Assembly: GCF_028823665.1 (NCBI RefSeq)
Contig: NZ_JAPEHV010000005.1
Span: forward strand, 124,001 to 188,000
Origin: Microbacterium sp. C7(2022)
GTDB taxonomy: Bacteria > Actinomycetota > Actinomycetes > Actinomycetales > Microbacteriaceae
Reading direction: 5' to 3'
DNA length: 64,000 bases
Each line of letters opens with the position of its first letter. The stretch's first letter is position 1. This document shows, piece by piece, positions 25,624 through 37,623 of this stretch. The notes under the pieces are model-generated. The model was not told the DNA's origin, did not search any database, and saw nothing but the letters and a program-made list of their open reading frames with translations. The position numbers and the translations under genes are program-made.

Positions 25624-25713
25624 CGGGGCAGGTGCGCCACCGGTCGACGCAGCGCTGCTCGGCAAGCGATGGGCCGTACCCCTTGTCCCATGTTCCGACA
25701 GAGAGGACGCGTT

Positions 25714-27636
25714 ATGCGATCTCGCTCATGCTCCCGACCTTCATTCGAACTCGACACATCAGTGCGCCGGAGGACCTCCGCCGTCGTCGCGGGTGCTGCC
25801 GCGCTCGCGCTGGCTCTCGGCGGAGTAGCACCCGCGCAGGCGGCGCAGCCCACAGACTCCGGCGCCCGCGGTAAAGGAGAGAGCAAGAGTGCCGCCGGTG
25901 CGAAGCTGCCCTCGGCCAAGCCGAAGTCGTTCGAGCTCACCATCCTGCACGTGAACGACGGTGAGTCCGCCCTGCTGCCGACGTCGAGCGATCCCGGGGC
26001 TGCGCGATTCGTCGCCGACCTCAAAGCACTCCAGGCCGAAGCAATCGAGAGCGCGCTCCCGCCGCAGGCGAGTGAACGCGCGAAGCGTGTGCAGCAGCAG
26101 TTGAAGCCGCGCGCCGCCGTGACGATCTCGTCGGGCGACAACTATCTCTCCGGACCCAGGCTCAACGCATCGCTGAACAGCCCGGACGGAACCTTCTACG
26201 ATGCACTTCTTTACGAGGAGGGCGGCTTCGACGCGATCACGATCGGCAACCACGAGTTCGATCGCGGCCCCGACGTGCTGGCGGACTTCATCGAGGCAGC
26301 CGGTGACATTCCGTTCGTCTCGGCGAACCTCGATGTATCGGGCGAGCCGCGGCTCGCCGCGCTGGCGGACGCGGGGCGCATCGCCGGAAGCACGGTTGTC
26401 GAGAAGGCAGGTCGCGAGATCGGAATCGTCGGCGCCATCTATGAGGATCTGCGCTCCATCTCGAGTCCGCGAAATGTGACGACGTCGGATGCTGCACAAG
26501 CCGTGCAGGCGGAGGTTGACGCGCTGACAGCCGAGGGGATTGACATCATCATCCTCTCGAGCCACCTGCAGAGCATCGACAGTGATGTCGAACTGATCAG
26601 TGAGATCACAGGGGTGGACGCTGCCATCGCTGGTGGCGGCGTCGAACGGCTAGACCCGTTCCCCGCCGCCGCGACCGACGCTGATGGCAAGTCGATTCCG
26701 GTCGTCACGACCGTCGGGAACTATCGCGACATCGGCAAGCTGGTGTTGCGGTTCGACCAGCTCGGCAACGTGACCGACGTCGTCGAAGAGGCGTCCGCGT
26801 TGGTGCCGGTTGCCCTTGACGGTCCGCGCGATTCATGGACGGCGGAGAACGTGGAGGCACCGGTCGAGCAGTACGTCGCAGCTCTGGCCGAAAGCGTGAT
26901 CGCCGAGACCGATGTGTGGCTGGACGGAGCGAATCCCCCGGTTCGCTTCCGTGAGACCAATGTCGGTGACCTGTTCACCGATGCTATGCGCGAAGCAGCG
27001 CGCGATCGGGCTGCCGAGTATAGCGTCGGTCAGGCCGACATCGCTCTGCTCAACAGCGGCGGCATCCGAAACAACGTTCAGCTCGCTCCCGGGTCGGACG
27101 TCACTGAGTTGACGACGTTCGACATTGGAGCGTTCTTCAACCTCGTGTCGATCGCCGAGATCGACGGGCAGAAGCTCAAGGAGGTGCTCGAGCACAGCGT
27201 CTCTTCGCTGCCCGCCGCCGGCAACGGACGTTTCGGCCAGTGGAGCGGCGTGGAATTCGTCTACGATCCGGAAGCGCAGGCGCAGGTCTTCGAGGCTCCG
27301 ACAACGATTCTGACGCCGGGTGAACGAATCCGCGAAGCCGTCGTCACCCGAGCAGACGGCACGCGTGTGACGCTCGTCGCGGGCGGCGAGGTTGTCGCTC
27401 CAGATGAGACATTCTGGTTCGTGACGAACGACTTCACGTTCCGCGGCGGCGACAACTATCCACTGGACGATGTGCCATTCACCACCCTGGGCGTGACATA
27501 TCAGGCGGCCCTCGCGGACTGGGTCGCCGAGGTCGGGGTCATCACCGCGGACAACTATCCGGACCTCACGATCGACAACGACACGTACCGCCGCTTCGGG
27601 CCTGAAGGTCAGTTCAGTATTCCTTCGGCGCCATGA
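25714..27636 (+). CDS. Secreted 5'-nucleotidase / metallophosphoesterase, variant metal site
   Basis: A 640-residue exported protein with a signal peptide (hydrophobic residues 21-38, likely cut near AQA-A at 43-44). The N-terminal calcineurin-like phosphoesterase keeps GDN (141-143), GNHEFD (178-183) and a histidine in SSHLQ (H284). The usual D-x-H is D82-G-E84 and the usual GHxH is GGGV (307-310). The C-terminal 5'-nucleotidase substrate domain shows NVGDLFTDAMREAA, LLNSGGIRNNV and a late FTFRGGDNYPLDD. It probably hydrolyses extracellular nucleotides or phosphoesters; a related NDGES/GGG subgroup exists as far as I recall. The start at 25714 is supported by GAGAGGA upstream. No sortase motif or membrane anchor is visible. 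Confidence 0.88.
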   Translation: MRSRSCSRPSFELDTSVRRRTSAVVAGAAALALALGGVAPAQAAQPTDSGARGKGESKSAAGAKLPSAKPKSFELTILHVNDGESALLPTSSDPGAARFVADLKALQAEAIESALPPQASERAKRVQQQLKPRAAVTISSGDNYLSGPRLNASLNSPDGTFYDALLYEEGGFDAITIGNHEFDRGPDVLADFIEAAGDIPFVSANLDVSGEPRLAALADAGRIAGSTVVEKAGREIGIVGAIYEDLRSISSPRNVTTSDAAQAVQAEVDALTAEGIDIIILSSHLQSIDSDVELISEITGVDAAIAGGGVERLDPFPAAATDADGKSIPVVTTVGNYRDIGKLVLRFDQLGNVTDVVEEASALVPVALDGPRDSWTAENVEAPVEQYVAALAESVIAETDVWLDGANPPVRFRETNVGDLFTDAMREAARDRAAEYSVGQADIALLNSGGIRNNVQLAPGSDVTELTTFDIGAFFNLVSIAEIDGQKLKEVLEHSVSSLPAAGNGRFGQWSGVEFVYDPEAQAQVFEAPTTILTPGERIREAVVTRADGTRVTLVAGGEVVAPDETFWFVTNDFTFRGGDNYPLDDVPFTTLGVTYQAALADWVAEVGVITADNYPDLTIDNDTYRRFGPEGQFSIPSAP

Positions 27637-27653
27637 CGGGTAACGGATGAGAG

Positions 27654-27685
27654 GCGGATGCCGCAGCGCCACCTGCGGCATCCGC
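27654..27685 (+). terminator. Hairpin after the 5'-nucleotidase gene
   Basis: A perfect 13-bp stem (GCGGATGCCGCAG, 27654-27666, with 27673-27685) with a 6-nt loop, 17 nt after the stop. No T-tract, as is common for actinobacterial terminators. Confidence 0.75.
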
Positions 27686-27763
27686 TGCCGTCCGTGCTCT
27701 ACCACTGGAGCCTGCTGAGCGCGAACCCGCGCCGGTGTCTGAGGCCGCGCCTACACTTGACGG

Positions 27764-30661
27764 GTGCCTATTGTCCCCGTTGATATCCCCGGTCACACCA
27801 GTGGAAAGCTCAGTGTGCGCGGGGCCCGCGTCCACAATCTCAAGGATGTCGATCTCGACATTCCCCGCGACTCGCTCGTGGTCTTCACCGGCCTATCCGG
27901 GTCGGGGAAGTCGAGTCTGGCGTTCGACACGATCTTCGCCGAGGGGCAGCGGCGCTACGTCGAGTCTCTGAGCTCCTATGCGCGGCAGTTCCTCGGGCAG
28001 GTCGACCGACCCGATGTGGACTTCATCGAGGGTCTGAGCCCGGCGGTGTCGATCGATCAAAAGTCGACCAACCGCAACCCGCGATCGACCGTCGGAACGA
28101 TCACAGAGATCCACGACTACATGCGTCTGCTTTGGGCCCGCATCGGCGTGCCGCATTGCCCTGACTGCGGTGCAGTGATCCAGCGTCAGACCGTGCAACA
28201 GATCGCCGATCAACTGATGGAGCTCCCCGAGCGCACGCGCTACCAGGTGGTCGCACCGGTCGTCTCGCAGAAAAAGGGTGAGTTCGTCGACCTGTTCAAG
28301 GAACTCGCTGCGAAGGGGTTCGCTCGCGCGATCGTCGACGGCGACCTGATTCAGCTGGCCGAACCACCGACACTCAAGAAGAGTTACAAGCACGACATCG
28401 CCGTCGTGGTCGACCGATTGGTCGCGAGCGGCGACATCCTTGGCCGAGTGACCGACTCCGTAGAAACTGCTCTCGGCCTCACCGGCGGGCTCGTGCAGGT
28501 GAATTTCGTCGACGAGGAGGGAGATGCCGCGTGGCAGTCGTTCTCCGAGAAGCTGGCGTGCCCCAACGGGCATCCGCTTCAGTTGACCGAGATCGAGCCG
28601 CGCACTTTCTCGTTCAACGCCCCCTTCGGGGCGTGCCCCGCATGTTCGGGGCTCGGGACGCGGATGTCGGTGGATGTCGATCTGATGCTCGGCGATGAAG
28701 AGTTGTCGATCCGAGAAGGCGTCATCATTCCCTGGACGACGCAGGGCAAGGGGCTCTTCCAGTACTACGAGCGGTTGCTCGAGGGTCTCGCTCGCGACCT
28801 GGATTTCTCGCTCGACACGCCCTGGAACGCGTTGCACGAGGACGTTCGTCAGGCCGTCCTACGCGGAGAAAACTATAAGGTCACGGTCAAGTGGAAGAAC
28901 CGCTACGGCCGCGAGATGCGATACGCGTCGGGATTCGAAGGTGTGGTGCCCTACATTGAGCGCCAGTACCTGCAGGCAGAGAGCGACACTCAGCGACAGC
29001 GCTGGGCCGACTACCTGCGCGAAGTGCCGTGCCCGGTGTGCAACGGCGATCGACTCAAGCCCGAAGTGCTGGCTGTCAAGGTCCACGACCGCTCGATCGC
29101 CGAGGCGTCGCACATGAGCCTCGCTGATGCGCAGGCCTACTTCGCCGAGCTGCAGTTGACAGACCGCGAGGCGAAGATCGCGGCTCAAGTCCTCCGCGAA
29201 ATCCGCGCGCGCCTCGAATTCCTCCTGCAGGTGGGGCTCAGCTATTTGAGCCTCAGTCGGGCGGCTGGCTCACTTTCCGGGGGTGAGGCGCAGCGCATTC
29301 GTCTCGCCACGCAGATCGGCTCGGGTCTGACCGGCGTGCTGTACGTCCTCGACGAACCCTCGATCGGCTTGCACCAGCGCGACAACCGTCGCCTGATCGA
29401 CACTTTGGTCAAGTTGCGCGACCTCGGGAACACACTCATCGTCGTCGAGCACGACGAAGAGACGATCCATGCCGCGGATTGGGTGGTCGACATCGGTCCG
29501 CGCGCGGGCGTCGACGGTGGCCACGTGGTTCATTCCGGACCGCTGTCCGAGCTTCTCGAAGACCGCGGGTCGATCACTGGTGACTACTTGGCCGGGCGGC
29601 GCGCCATCGCCACACCGAAGAAGCGTCGCAAGATCGACAAGCAACGCCAGATCACGGTGGTCGGGGCGCGAGAGAACAACCTGCGGGACGTCACGGTCAA
29701 TTTCCCCCTCGGCGTCCTCACCGCTGTCACGGGCGTGAGTGGCTCGGGCAAATCCACGTTGGTCAACGGCATCCTGTACGAAGTCCTGGCCACCAGGCTC
29801 AACGGTGCTCGCCGCGTCGCCGGCAAGCACACCCGAGTTACCGGGCTCGACAACCTCGACAAGGTGGTCCACGTGGACCAGGCGCCCATCGGTCGGACGC
29901 CTCGTTCGAATCCGGCGACCTACACAGGGGTGTTCGACCGCATCCGCACTCTCTTCAGCGAGACACTCGAAGCGAAAGCGCGCGGCTACCAGCCCGGTCG
30001 ATTCAGCTTCAACGTCAAGGGCGGCCGCTGCGACGCCTGTTCGGGCGACGGCACGATCAAAATCGAGATGAACTTCCTGCCCGACGTCTACGTGGACTGC
30101 GAGGTGTGCCACGGAAAGCGCTACAACCGTGACACGCTCGCCGTGCACTACAAGGGCAAGAACATCGCAGAAGTCCTCGAGATGCCCATCTCGGAGGCAG
30201 CCGAGTTCTTCGAGCCGATCCAAGCGATTCACCGCTACCTCAAGACCCTCGTCGACGTCGGCCTCGGATACGTGCGGTTGGGCCAGTCGGCGACCACGCT
30301 TTCGGGTGGTGAGGCGCAGCGTGTGAAGCTCGCCACCGAACTGCAGCGGCGCTCGAACGGGCGCAGCATCTACGTCCTCGATGAACCCACGACAGGCCTT
30401 CACTTCGAAGACGTCGCGCGTCTTCTCGAAGTTCTCGGGGGACTGGTCGACAAGGGCAACACCGTGATCGTGATCGAACACAGCCTCGACGTGATCAAGT
30501 CGGCCGACTGGATCATCGATCTCGGGCCTGAAGGTGGCGCCGGTGGAGGGCAGATCGTCGCCACGGGAACCCCTGAGCAGGTTGCTCGGGTGGAAGGAAG
30601 CCACACGGGAGCCTTCCTGGCGGAGGTGCTCGGAACGGCACCTGCCCGCAAGGCGGGCTGA
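27764..30661 (+). CDS. uvrA: Excinuclease ABC subunit A
   Basis: Damage-recognition ATPase of nucleotide excision repair, 965 residues. Two ABC-type ATPase modules: Walker [10 protein letters not shown] near residue 43 and GVSGSGKST near 655, with signature sequences [11 protein letters not shown] and [11 protein letters not shown]. Zinc fingers: CPDC near 129 with its partner in CPNG/CPAC near 268-291, and CDAC/CEVC near 752-778. Start GTG at 27764, 6 nt after a -10-like TACACT (27752-27757) and without a Shine-Dalgarno sequence, so probably leaderless. No recognisable actinobacterial LexA box was seen upstream. uvrC starts 1 nt after its stop. Confidence 0.98.
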   Translation: MPIVPVDIPGHTSGKLSVRGARVHNLKDVDLDIPRDSLVVFTGLSGSGKSSLAFDTIFAEGQRRYVESLSSYARQFLGQVDRPDVDFIEGLSPAVSIDQKSTNRNPRSTVGTITEIHDYMRLLWARIGVPHCPDCGAVIQRQTVQQIADQLMELPERTRYQVVAPVVSQKKGEFVDLFKELAAKGFARAIVDGDLIQLAEPPTLKKSYKHDIAVVVDRLVASGDILGRVTDSVETALGLTGGLVQVNFVDEEGDAAWQSFSEKLACPNGHPLQLTEIEPRTFSFNAPFGACPACSGLGTRMSVDVDLMLGDEELSIREGVIIPWTTQGKGLFQYYERLLEGLARDLDFSLDTPWNALHEDVRQAVLRGENYKVTVKWKNRYGREMRYASGFEGVVPYIERQYLQAESDTQRQRWADYLREVPCPVCNGDRLKPEVLAVKVHDRSIAEASHMSLADAQAYFAELQLTDREAKIAAQVLREIRARLEFLLQVGLSYLSLSRAAGSLSGGEAQRIRLATQIGSGLTGVLYVLDEPSIGLHQRDNRRLIDTLVKLRDLGNTLIVVEHDEETIHAADWVVDIGPRAGVDGGHVVHSGPLSELLEDRGSITGDYLAGRRAIATPKKRRKIDKQRQITVVGARENNLRDVTVNFPLGVLTAVTGVSGSGKSTLVNGILYEVLATRLNGARRVAGKHTRVTGLDNLDKVVHVDQAPIGRTPRSNPATYTGVFDRIRTLFSETLEAKARGYQPGRFSFNVKGGRCDACSGDGTIKIEMNFLPDVYVDCEVCHGKRYNRDTLAVHYKGKNIAEVLEMPISEAAEFFEPIQAIHRYLKTLVDVGLGYVRLGQSATTLSGGEAQRVKLATELQRRSNGRSIYVLDEPTTGLHFEDVARLLEVLGGLVDKGNTVIVIEHSLDVIKSADWIIDLGPEGGAGGGQIVATGTPEQVARVEGSHTGAFLAEVLGTAPARKAG

Positions 30662-30662
30662 C

Positions 30663-32600
30663 GTGGCATCCGCTTCATCATCCTCGCGGCGCGCGAGGCC
30701 CGAGCTGCCATACAAACCCAAGCCGGGGGAGATCCCCACGAACCCGGGCGTGTATCGATTTCGGGATGCCGATGGGCGCGTGCTCTACGTCGGGAAGGCG
30801 AAGAACCTCCGAGCTCGCCTGTCGAACTACTTCGCACCCTTGCCCACGCTGCACGAACGCACGCGGCGCATGGTGACCACCGCCGCCTCGGTTGAATGGA
30901 CCGTTGTCGATAGCGACGTGGACTCCTTGCAATTGGAGTACATGTGGATCAAGGAGTTCGATCCGCCGTTCAACGTGCGCTACCGCGACGACAAGTCGTA
31001 CCCATTCATGGCGATCACCCTGGCCGACGAAGCGCCGCGGGTGATTGTGACGCGCAATCGGCGAATCGCCGGGGCGCGATACTTCGGGCCGTACCCGAAG
31101 GTATGGGCGGTTCACGACACCATCGACCTGATGATCAAGGTGTTCCCCATCCGCACCTGCAGCGACTCGTCGTACAAGAAGGCGATGGCAACCGGTCGGC
31201 CGTGCTTTCCCGGGCAGATCGGCCGGTGCGGCGGGCCGTGCTCGGGTCGGGTGACCATCGAGGAACACCGCGCGATCGTCGACGACTTCGTCGCCTTCAT
31301 GGCGGGCGGTGATCAACGCTTCACCAAGCAGCTGAACGCTCGGATGCGTGAGGCCTCGGCGGCCATGGACTACGAAGCCGCAGCCACCTACCGCGATCGG
31401 CTGCAGGCGATCGATGCCGTCCTGAGCAAGAGCGCGCTCGTTCTTGCCGAAGACATCGACGCCGACCTGTTCGGCATCGCAGAGGACGAGCTGGCGGCGG
31501 CGGTACAACACTTCGTGATTCGCGGTGGGCGCGTGCGCGGTGTTCGGGCGAGCACCATCGAAAAAGAACTCGACATCAGTGCCGGCGACCTGGTGGACCA
31601 GGTGCTGCAGCGCACCTACGGTAACGCGTCGGGTGCGGACATTCCGCGCCAGGTGCTGGTTCCGCATCTGCCGGATGACGCGGACGAACTCGAGACGTGG
31701 TTGCGTGACAAGCGCGGGAAGTCCGTGTCGATCCAGGTTGCACAGCGCGGGCAGAAGGCCGACCTCATGCGTACTGCGTCGCTCAATGCCCAGCAGGCGC
31801 TGATGCTCCACAAGACGCGACGCACCAGCGACTACGTCGCGCGTACGCAGGGGCTGACGGACCTGCAGGAAGCACTGGGGCTTGACACGGCCCCACTCCG
31901 GATCGAGTGTTTCGATGTGTCGCACCTCAGCGGCACGAACGTTGTCGCATCGATGGTCGTCTTCGAAGACGGACTGCCGCGCAAAGACCAATACCGCTCG
32001 TTCTCGATCGCCGAGACGACCGACGACACGGATTCCATCTACCAGGTCCTTACCCGTCGACTGGCCTATGTGGGGCGTGCAGAAGAGGACGAGGCGGATG
32101 CTCCCGCGGGGCTGCCCGAGAGCGAGGGCGAGCCCGTCGCTCCCGAGCGCAAGCGTCGGCGGTTCGCGTACCCGCCGCAGTTGCTGGTTGTCGACGGCGG
32201 GCGTCCGCAGGTGGAAGCAGCTGCTCGCGCTCTGCGAGAGTCCGGTCACACCGAGATCGCGCTGTGCGGCATTGCGAAGCGGCTCGAGGAGGTGTGGCTG
32301 CCGGGGGAGGAGTATCCGGTGATTCTGCCGCGCACTTCCGAGTCGCTGTACCTGCTGCAGCGGCTCCGCGATGAGGCGCACCGATTCGCCGTCACCCATC
32401 AGCGAAAACGGCGGCGGCGCGACATCCAGAGCGTTCTGGCCGAGGTGCCCGGGCTCGGTGAGTCGCGTATCAAAGCGCTTCTGAAGCACTTCGGGTCGGT
32501 CACAGCGCTCAAGAACGCCTCTCGAGACGAGATTCTCGAACTTCCGGGAATCGGGCCTGCGCTGGCGCAGGCGATACACACCCACCTATCGGATCGATAG
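30663..32600 (+). CDS. uvrC: Excinuclease ABC subunit C
   Basis: Dual-incision nuclease of nucleotide excision repair, 645 residues. The GIY-YIG 3'-incision domain is at the start ([20 protein letters not shown]). A UVR domain for UvrB binding lies near 220 ([20 protein letters not shown]), the RNase H-like 5'-incision domain near 410 ([20 protein letters not shown]) and tandem helix-hairpin-helix motifs at the end ([25 protein letters not shown]). The GTG start at 30663 follows the uvrA stop by 1 nt; a longer in-frame start would lie inside uvrA. The first residues, [12 protein letters not shown], are a low-complexity extension. Confidence 0.97.
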   Translation: MASASSSSRRARPELPYKPKPGEIPTNPGVYRFRDADGRVLYVGKAKNLRARLSNYFAPLPTLHERTRRMVTTAASVEWTVVDSDVDSLQLEYMWIKEFDPPFNVRYRDDKSYPFMAITLADEAPRVIVTRNRRIAGARYFGPYPKVWAVHDTIDLMIKVFPIRTCSDSSYKKAMATGRPCFPGQIGRCGGPCSGRVTIEEHRAIVDDFVAFMAGGDQRFTKQLNARMREASAAMDYEAAATYRDRLQAIDAVLSKSALVLAEDIDADLFGIAEDELAAAVQHFVIRGGRVRGVRASTIEKELDISAGDLVDQVLQRTYGNASGADIPRQVLVPHLPDDADELETWLRDKRGKSVSIQVAQRGQKADLMRTASLNAQQALMLHKTRRTSDYVARTQGLTDLQEALGLDTAPLRIECFDVSHLSGTNVVASMVVFEDGLPRKDQYRSFSIAETTDDTDSIYQVLTRRLAYVGRAEEDEADAPAGLPESEGEPVAPERKRRRFAYPPQLLVVDGGRPQVEAAARALRESGHTEIALCGIAKRLEEVWLPGEEYPVILPRTSESLYLLQRLRDEAHRFAVTHQRKRRRRDIQSVLAEVPGLGESRIKALLKHFGSVTALKNASRDEILELPGIGPALAQAIHTHLSDR

Positions 32601-32622
32601 GCTGGACGCGACGGGGGTGGTC

Positions 32623-33504
32623 ATGACCGAGGGGATGCCGGACGGCGCGAGCGAAGTGCTCATCGTGACCGGAATGTCGGGTGCGGGACGATCGACCGCG
32701 GCGAACGCGCTGGAAGACCTGGGATGGTATGTCGTCGACAACCTGCCGCCCCAGATGATGCGACCGTTGATGGACCTCACCGAAGGGGCCGCCGCTGCGC
32801 TACCCCGCGTGGCAGTCGTCGTCGACGTTCGCGGGCGAGACCTGTTCTCCGAGCTTCCTGCGGCGATGGCAGCAGTGCGGGAACGCAGGCAGGTGCGCCT
32901 GATGTTCCTCGATGCCTCGGATGACGTGCTCGTCCGACGTTTCGAGGCCGTGCGGCGGCCGCACCCCCTGCAGGGCGATGGCACCATTCTCGACGGCATC
33001 ACGCGAGAGCGCGCCGTTCTGACGGTGTTGCGCGAAAGTGCCGATGTCATCATCGACACCTCTGCGAGGAACGTTCACCAGCTCTCCACCGAGGTCGCTG
33101 ACCTGTTCGCTGTGCAGGGCGCGCCGAAACACACCGTCACGATCCTCAGTTTCGGGTTCAAGTACGGCTTGCCGCCCGATGTCGATCTCGTCGCGGACAT
33201 GCGCTTTCTGCCGAACCCCTTCTGGAGTGAAGAGCTGCGATCGCTCACGGGGAAGGACTCTCAAGTGCGCGACTTCGTGATGGCTCAAGCCGGTGCCACC
33301 GAGTTCATCGACGCCTACGCCGCAGCGCTGCGCCCCGTTCTCGACGGCTATCAACGTGAGAATAAGCGGCATTCCGTCGTCGGAGTCGGGTGTACGGGGG
33401 GCAAGCACCGATCCGTCGTGATGGCCCGGGAACTCGCGGAGCGACTCTCCGTCGTCCCCGATGTCGCGGTGCGCGTGAAGGATCGTGATCTGGGCCGCGA
33501 ATGA
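32623..33504 (+). CDS. rapZ: RNase adapter / nucleotide-binding protein RapZ (YvcJ family)
   Basis: A 293-residue P-loop protein. Walker A is GMSGAGRST at residues 17-25, with arginine in place of the usual lysine, as also seen in mycobacterial homologues from memory. DNLPPQMM near 43, VDVRGRDLF near 70 and the C-terminal [19 protein letters not shown] identify the family. In E. coli RapZ controls glmZ RNA; in Gram-positives it binds nucleotides and links to cell-envelope synthesis. A -10-like TAGGCT overlaps the uvrC stop (32598-32603), giving a very short leader. ATG 32623 is preferred over GTG 32617, but this is not certain. whiA follows, a conserved pairing. Confidence 0.93.
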   Translation: MTEGMPDGASEVLIVTGMSGAGRSTAANALEDLGWYVVDNLPPQMMRPLMDLTEGAAAALPRVAVVVDVRGRDLFSELPAAMAAVRERRQVRLMFLDASDDVLVRRFEAVRRPHPLQGDGTILDGITRERAVLTVLRESADVIIDTSARNVHQLSTEVADLFAVQGAPKHTVTILSFGFKYGLPPDVDLVADMRFLPNPFWSEELRSLTGKDSQVRDFVMAQAGATEFIDAYAAALRPVLDGYQRENKRHSVVGVGCTGGKHRSVVMARELAERLSVVPDVAVRVKDRDLGRE

Positions 33505-33557
33505 TGTCAGCCGCGAGTAGGCTGGATCGTCCCCCAGACTGAGTGCAAGGAGTTCCG

Positions 33558-34535
33558 TTGTCGCTGACCGCCGACGTCAAAGCCGAGTTGATCACGGTGC
33601 GAGACCCTCGCCCGACCGCTCGGGTGGCGGAACTCACCACCATCCTGCGCTTCTCGGGTGGGTTGCACTCGATCGCCAACCGTGTGGCCGTGGAGGCAGA
33701 GCTCGACTCCGACCCGCTCGCGCGGCGCACGGCCCGCGAACTCATGGAGCTCTACGGCGTGCGCCCCGAACTCGTGCTCGTGCAGAGCTCGGGCAGCCGC
33801 AGCGGCAATCTCTACGCTGTGCGCGTGATCGAAGGCGGCGAAACACTGGCACGGCAGACCGGCCTGCTCGATCAGCGCCGCCGACCGGTGCGGGGGCTCC
33901 CGAACAAGCTCACGACGGGCTCCCGCGGAGACCTCACCGCAATCTGGCGCGGTGCGTTCTTGGCCGCGGGTACCCTCAGCGACCCCGGTCGTTCGGCGGC
34001 CCTCGAGATCACGTGCCCCTCGTCCGAAGCTGCGATGGCACTGGTCGGTGCAGCGCACCGGATCGGGATTCCCGCGAAAGCACGCGAAGTACGCGCCATC
34101 CCGCGCGTGGTCGTGCGTGAGGCTGAGGCCATTCGTGCCGCCCTGTCGGCGATGGGCGCCGAACGCGCCGCTTCGGACTGGGATCAAATGCGGCAGCGGC
34201 GGGAAGTGCGCGCGGGCGTCAACCGTCTGGTGAACTTCGACGACGCCAACCTCCGTCGGTCCGCTCAAGCGGCCGTCGCCGCGTGCGCGCGCGTGGAGAG
34301 AGCCCTGGAGATTCTGGGCGAAGAAGTGCCCGATCACCTGCGCGAAGCCGGTGATCTGCGTCTCGCGCACCGTGACGCGAGTCTCGACGAGTTGGGGCAC
34401 CACGCAGACCCGCCGTTGACGAAGGATGCCGTGGCGGGGCGCATCCGCCGGTTGTTGGCGATGGCCGACAAGAAGGCCGAGACGGATGGCATTCCCGGTA
34501 CCGAATCCGCCGTTCCCCCCGGGATGGGCGACTGA
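33558..34535 (+). CDS. whiA: WhiA DNA-binding regulator
   Basis: A 325-residue protein conserved in Gram-positives; in Streptomyces it activates sporulation-septation genes, and in non-sporulating relatives it affects division or metabolism. The N-terminal LAGLIDADG homing-endonuclease-like fold lacks catalytic acids ([17 protein letters not shown] region). The C-terminal helix-turn-helix contains [20 protein letters not shown] and [14 protein letters not shown]. The TTG start at 33558 is chosen for AAGGAG ending 5 nt upstream; a -10-like TAGGCT is at 33518-33523. Order rapZ-whiA-gap-pgk-tpiA is widespread; here sodA is inserted between whiA and gap. Confidence 0.95.
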   Translation: MSLTADVKAELITVRDPRPTARVAELTTILRFSGGLHSIANRVAVEAELDSDPLARRTARELMELYGVRPELVLVQSSGSRSGNLYAVRVIEGGETLARQTGLLDQRRRPVRGLPNKLTTGSRGDLTAIWRGAFLAAGTLSDPGRSAALEITCPSSEAAMALVGAAHRIGIPAKAREVRAIPRVVVREAEAIRAALSAMGAERAASDWDQMRQRREVRAGVNRLVNFDDANLRRSAQAAVAACARVERALEILGEEVPDHLREAGDLRLAHRDASLDELGHHADPPLTKDAVAGRIRRLLAMADKKAETDGIPGTESAVPPGMGD

Positions 34536-34539
34536 TCCT

Positions 34540-34597
34540 GTCACGTGTCATGACGTGACGCAATCCCGCCCTGTGAGCCATCAAGCCTCACTAGGAT
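34540..34597 (+). promoter_or_regulatory. Inverted repeat and -10 box upstream of sodA
   Basis: GTCACGT (34540-34546) and ACGTGAC (34553-34559) form a perfect inverted repeat with a 6-nt spacer, 5 nt after the whiA stop. A -10-like TAGGAT follows at 34592-34597. The repeat could be an operator for sodA or a weak terminator for whiA. Confidence 0.45.
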
Positions 34598-34657
34598 GAG
34601 GGAACACACCCCGTCGCGTTCGGGAGTCCGGCGCGGCGCCGATTGGAAGAAGAGGAC

Positions 34658-35284
34658 ATGGCTGCCTACACGTTGCCCGAACTCACCTACGACTACTCCG
34701 CTCTGGCCCCGCACATCAGCGCGACCATCATGGAGCTGCACCACTCCAAGCACCACCAGGCGTACGTGACCGGTGCGAACACCGCTCTCGAACAGCTCGC
34801 CGAAGCCCGCGACGCGGGCAACTTCGCCAACGTCAACAAGCTCGAGAAGGACCTCGCGTTCAACTTGGGCGGCCACACCAACCACTCGATCTTCTGGACG
34901 AACCTCTCGCCGAACGGCGGCGACAAGCCGACCGGTGATCTTGCCTCGGCGATCGACGACCACTTCGGTTCTTTCGACAAGTTCCAGGCGCACTTCACCG
35001 CCGCCGCCCTCGGCGTGCAGGGTTCGGGTTGGGCCGGTCTTTTTTGGGACTCGATCGGGGAGAACCTCCTGATCCAGCAGTTCTTCGACCAGCAGTCGCA
35101 GTTCGCAGCCGGCTCGGTGCCGCTGCTGCTCCTAGATGTCTGGGAGCACGCCTATTACCTCGACTACAAGAACGTGCGCGCCGACTACGTCAAGGCATTC
35201 TGGAACATCGCCGACTGGGGCAATGTTCAGGATCGCTTCGCCGCTGCCCGTGAGAAGACCTCGGGCCTGCTGGTACTGTCATAG
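34658..35284 (+). CDS. sodA: Superoxide dismutase (Fe/Mn family)
   Basis: Converts superoxide to peroxide and oxygen. A 208-residue two-domain SOD with all four metal ligands visible: H28 in [13 protein letters not shown]76 in [10 protein letters not shown], and D160 and H164 in [25 protein letters not shown] near 120 is close to the MnSOD pattern, but Mn against Fe cannot be decided by eye. GAAGAGGA precedes the ATG at 34658. Leader of about 55 nt from the TAGGAT box. A hairpin terminator follows, so it is probably monocistronic and inserted between whiA and gap. Confidence 0.96.
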   Translation: MAAYTLPELTYDYSALAPHISATIMELHHSKHHQAYVTGANTALEQLAEARDAGNFANVNKLEKDLAFNLGGHTNHSIFWTNLSPNGGDKPTGDLASAIDDHFGSFDKFQAHFTAAALGVQGSGWAGLFWDSIGENLLIQQFFDQQSQFAAGSVPLLLLDVWEHAYYLDYKNVRADYVKAFWNIADWGNVQDRFAAAREKTSGLLVLS

Positions 35285-35290
35285 CCAATG

Positions 35291-35326
35291 ACGGCGTCCC
35301 GGCGGGTTCGTCCGTCGGGACGCCGT
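35291..35326 (+). terminator. Terminator hairpin after sodA
   Basis: ACGGCGTCCCG (35291-35301) pairs perfectly with CGGGACGCCGT (35316-35326), 6 nt after the sodA stop, with a 14-nt loop. Confidence 0.78.
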
Positions 35327-35340
35327 TGTCCATTGTCTGA

Positions 35341-36399
<1,059 letters not shown>

Positions 36400-36408
36400 G
36401 CGATCGTC

Positions 36409-37623
36409 ATGGCACTGCGCACCCTGGACTCCCTGGGTTCGCTGGCCGGCAAGCGTGTCATCGTCCGTGTTGATTTCAACGTCCCGTTGCGGGACGGCGT
36501 CATCACGGACGATGGCCGCGTCCGGGCAGCTCTTCCCACACTGAACGAGCTCATCAACCAGGGAGCACGCGTGATCGCGTGCTCGCACCTGGGGCGCCCC
36601 GACGGCGCACCCGATCCGAAGTACAGCCTCGCGCCCGTCGCGCAGCGCCTGTCGGAGCTTCTTGGCAAGCCCGTCGCGTTCGCGCGGGACACCGTGGGCG
36701 AGTCCGCTCATGAAGCGGTGGATGCGCTCGAAGACGGTGAGGTTGCCGTCCTTGAGAACCTGCGGTTCAACCCGGGCGAGACGGCGAAGGATGACGCGGT
36801 GCGTCACGCGTTCGCGGAGGAGCTCGCCCAGTTGGGCGACGCGCTCGTCTCTGACGGATTCGGTGTCGTACATCGCAAGCAGGCGTCGGTTTACGACCTC
36901 GCCCAATTGTTGCCCTCTGCAGCGGGATCGTTGATCGAAAAAGAGGTCGACGTTCTCGACCGTCTGACTGAGAATCCCGAGCGCCCCTATACGGTCGTGC
37001 TCGGCGGCTCGAAGGTCAGTGACAAGCTCGGCGTCATCGCCCACCTGCTCCCGCGCGTGCAGAAGCTGTGCATCGGCGGCGGAATGATGTTCACGTTCCT
37101 CGCAGCACAAGGGCATAGCGTCGGAAAGAGCCTCCTCGAGGAGGATCAGCTCGACACGGTGCGCGGCTACATCGCCACGGCGGCTGAGTTGGGCGTAGAG
37201 CTGGTCGTGCCTGTGGATGCCGTTGTTGCGGCATCCTTCTCGGCCGACGCGGCGCACGAAGTCGCCGATGCTGATGCACTCGAGGCGACGTCCTTCGGGG
37301 CGGACGGCTTGGGACTCGACATCGGACCGCGCACGGCAGCGCTGTTCGCGGATGCAATCCGCGGGTCGAAGACGGTCTTCTGGAACGGCCCCATGGGTGT
37401 GTTCGAGATGCCCGCGTTCGCCGCGGGCACGAAGACGGTGGCGCACGCGCTCACCGAGGTCGATGGGCTCTCGGTCGTGGGTGGCGGGGACTCCGCTGCG
37501 GCCGTAAGGCAGCTCGGATTCGCCGATGACCAGTTCGGTCACATCTCGACGGGCGGGGGCGCGAGCCTCGAGTTCCTCGAGGGCAAGAAACTTCCCGGAC
37601 TGGAGGTCCTCGGATGGCAGTAG
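36409..37623 (+). CDS. pgk: Phosphoglycerate kinase
   Basis: Transfers phosphate from 1,3-bisphosphoglycerate to ADP. 404 residues. Conserved elements: VIVRVDFNVPL near residue 18, HLGRPDG near 64, FGVVHRKQASVYDLAQLLP near 150, LGGSKVSDKLGVI near 195, and the C-terminal nucleotide loop VGGGDSAAAVRQLG. It starts 9 nt after gap and overlaps tpiA by 10 nt. Confidence 0.98.
   Translation: MALRTLDSLGSLAGKRVIVRVDFNVPLRDGVITDDGRVRAALPTLNELINQGARVIACSHLGRPDGAPDPKYSLAPVAQRLSELLGKPVAFARDTVGESAHEAVDALEDGEVAVLENLRFNPGETAKDDAVRHAFAEELAQLGDALVSDGFGVVHRKQASVYDLAQLLPSAAGSLIEKEVDVLDRLTENPERPYTVVLGGSKVSDKLGVIAHLLPRVQKLCIGGGMMFTFLAAQGHSVGKSLLEEDQLDTVRGYIATAAELGVELVVPVDAVVAASFSADAAHEVADADALEATSFGADGLGLDIGPRTAALFADAIRGSKTVFWNGPMGVFEMPAFAAGTKTVAHALTEVDGLSVVGGGDSAAAVRQLGFADDQFGHISTGGGASLEFLEGKKLPGLEVLGWQ

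Noticed and set aside
29900..29918. GTTCGAATCC, resembling a tRNA T-arm
   Set aside because: It lies in uvrA, where it encodes the conserved RSNPATYTG segment. No acceptor stem, anticodon arm or D-arm can be fitted around it.
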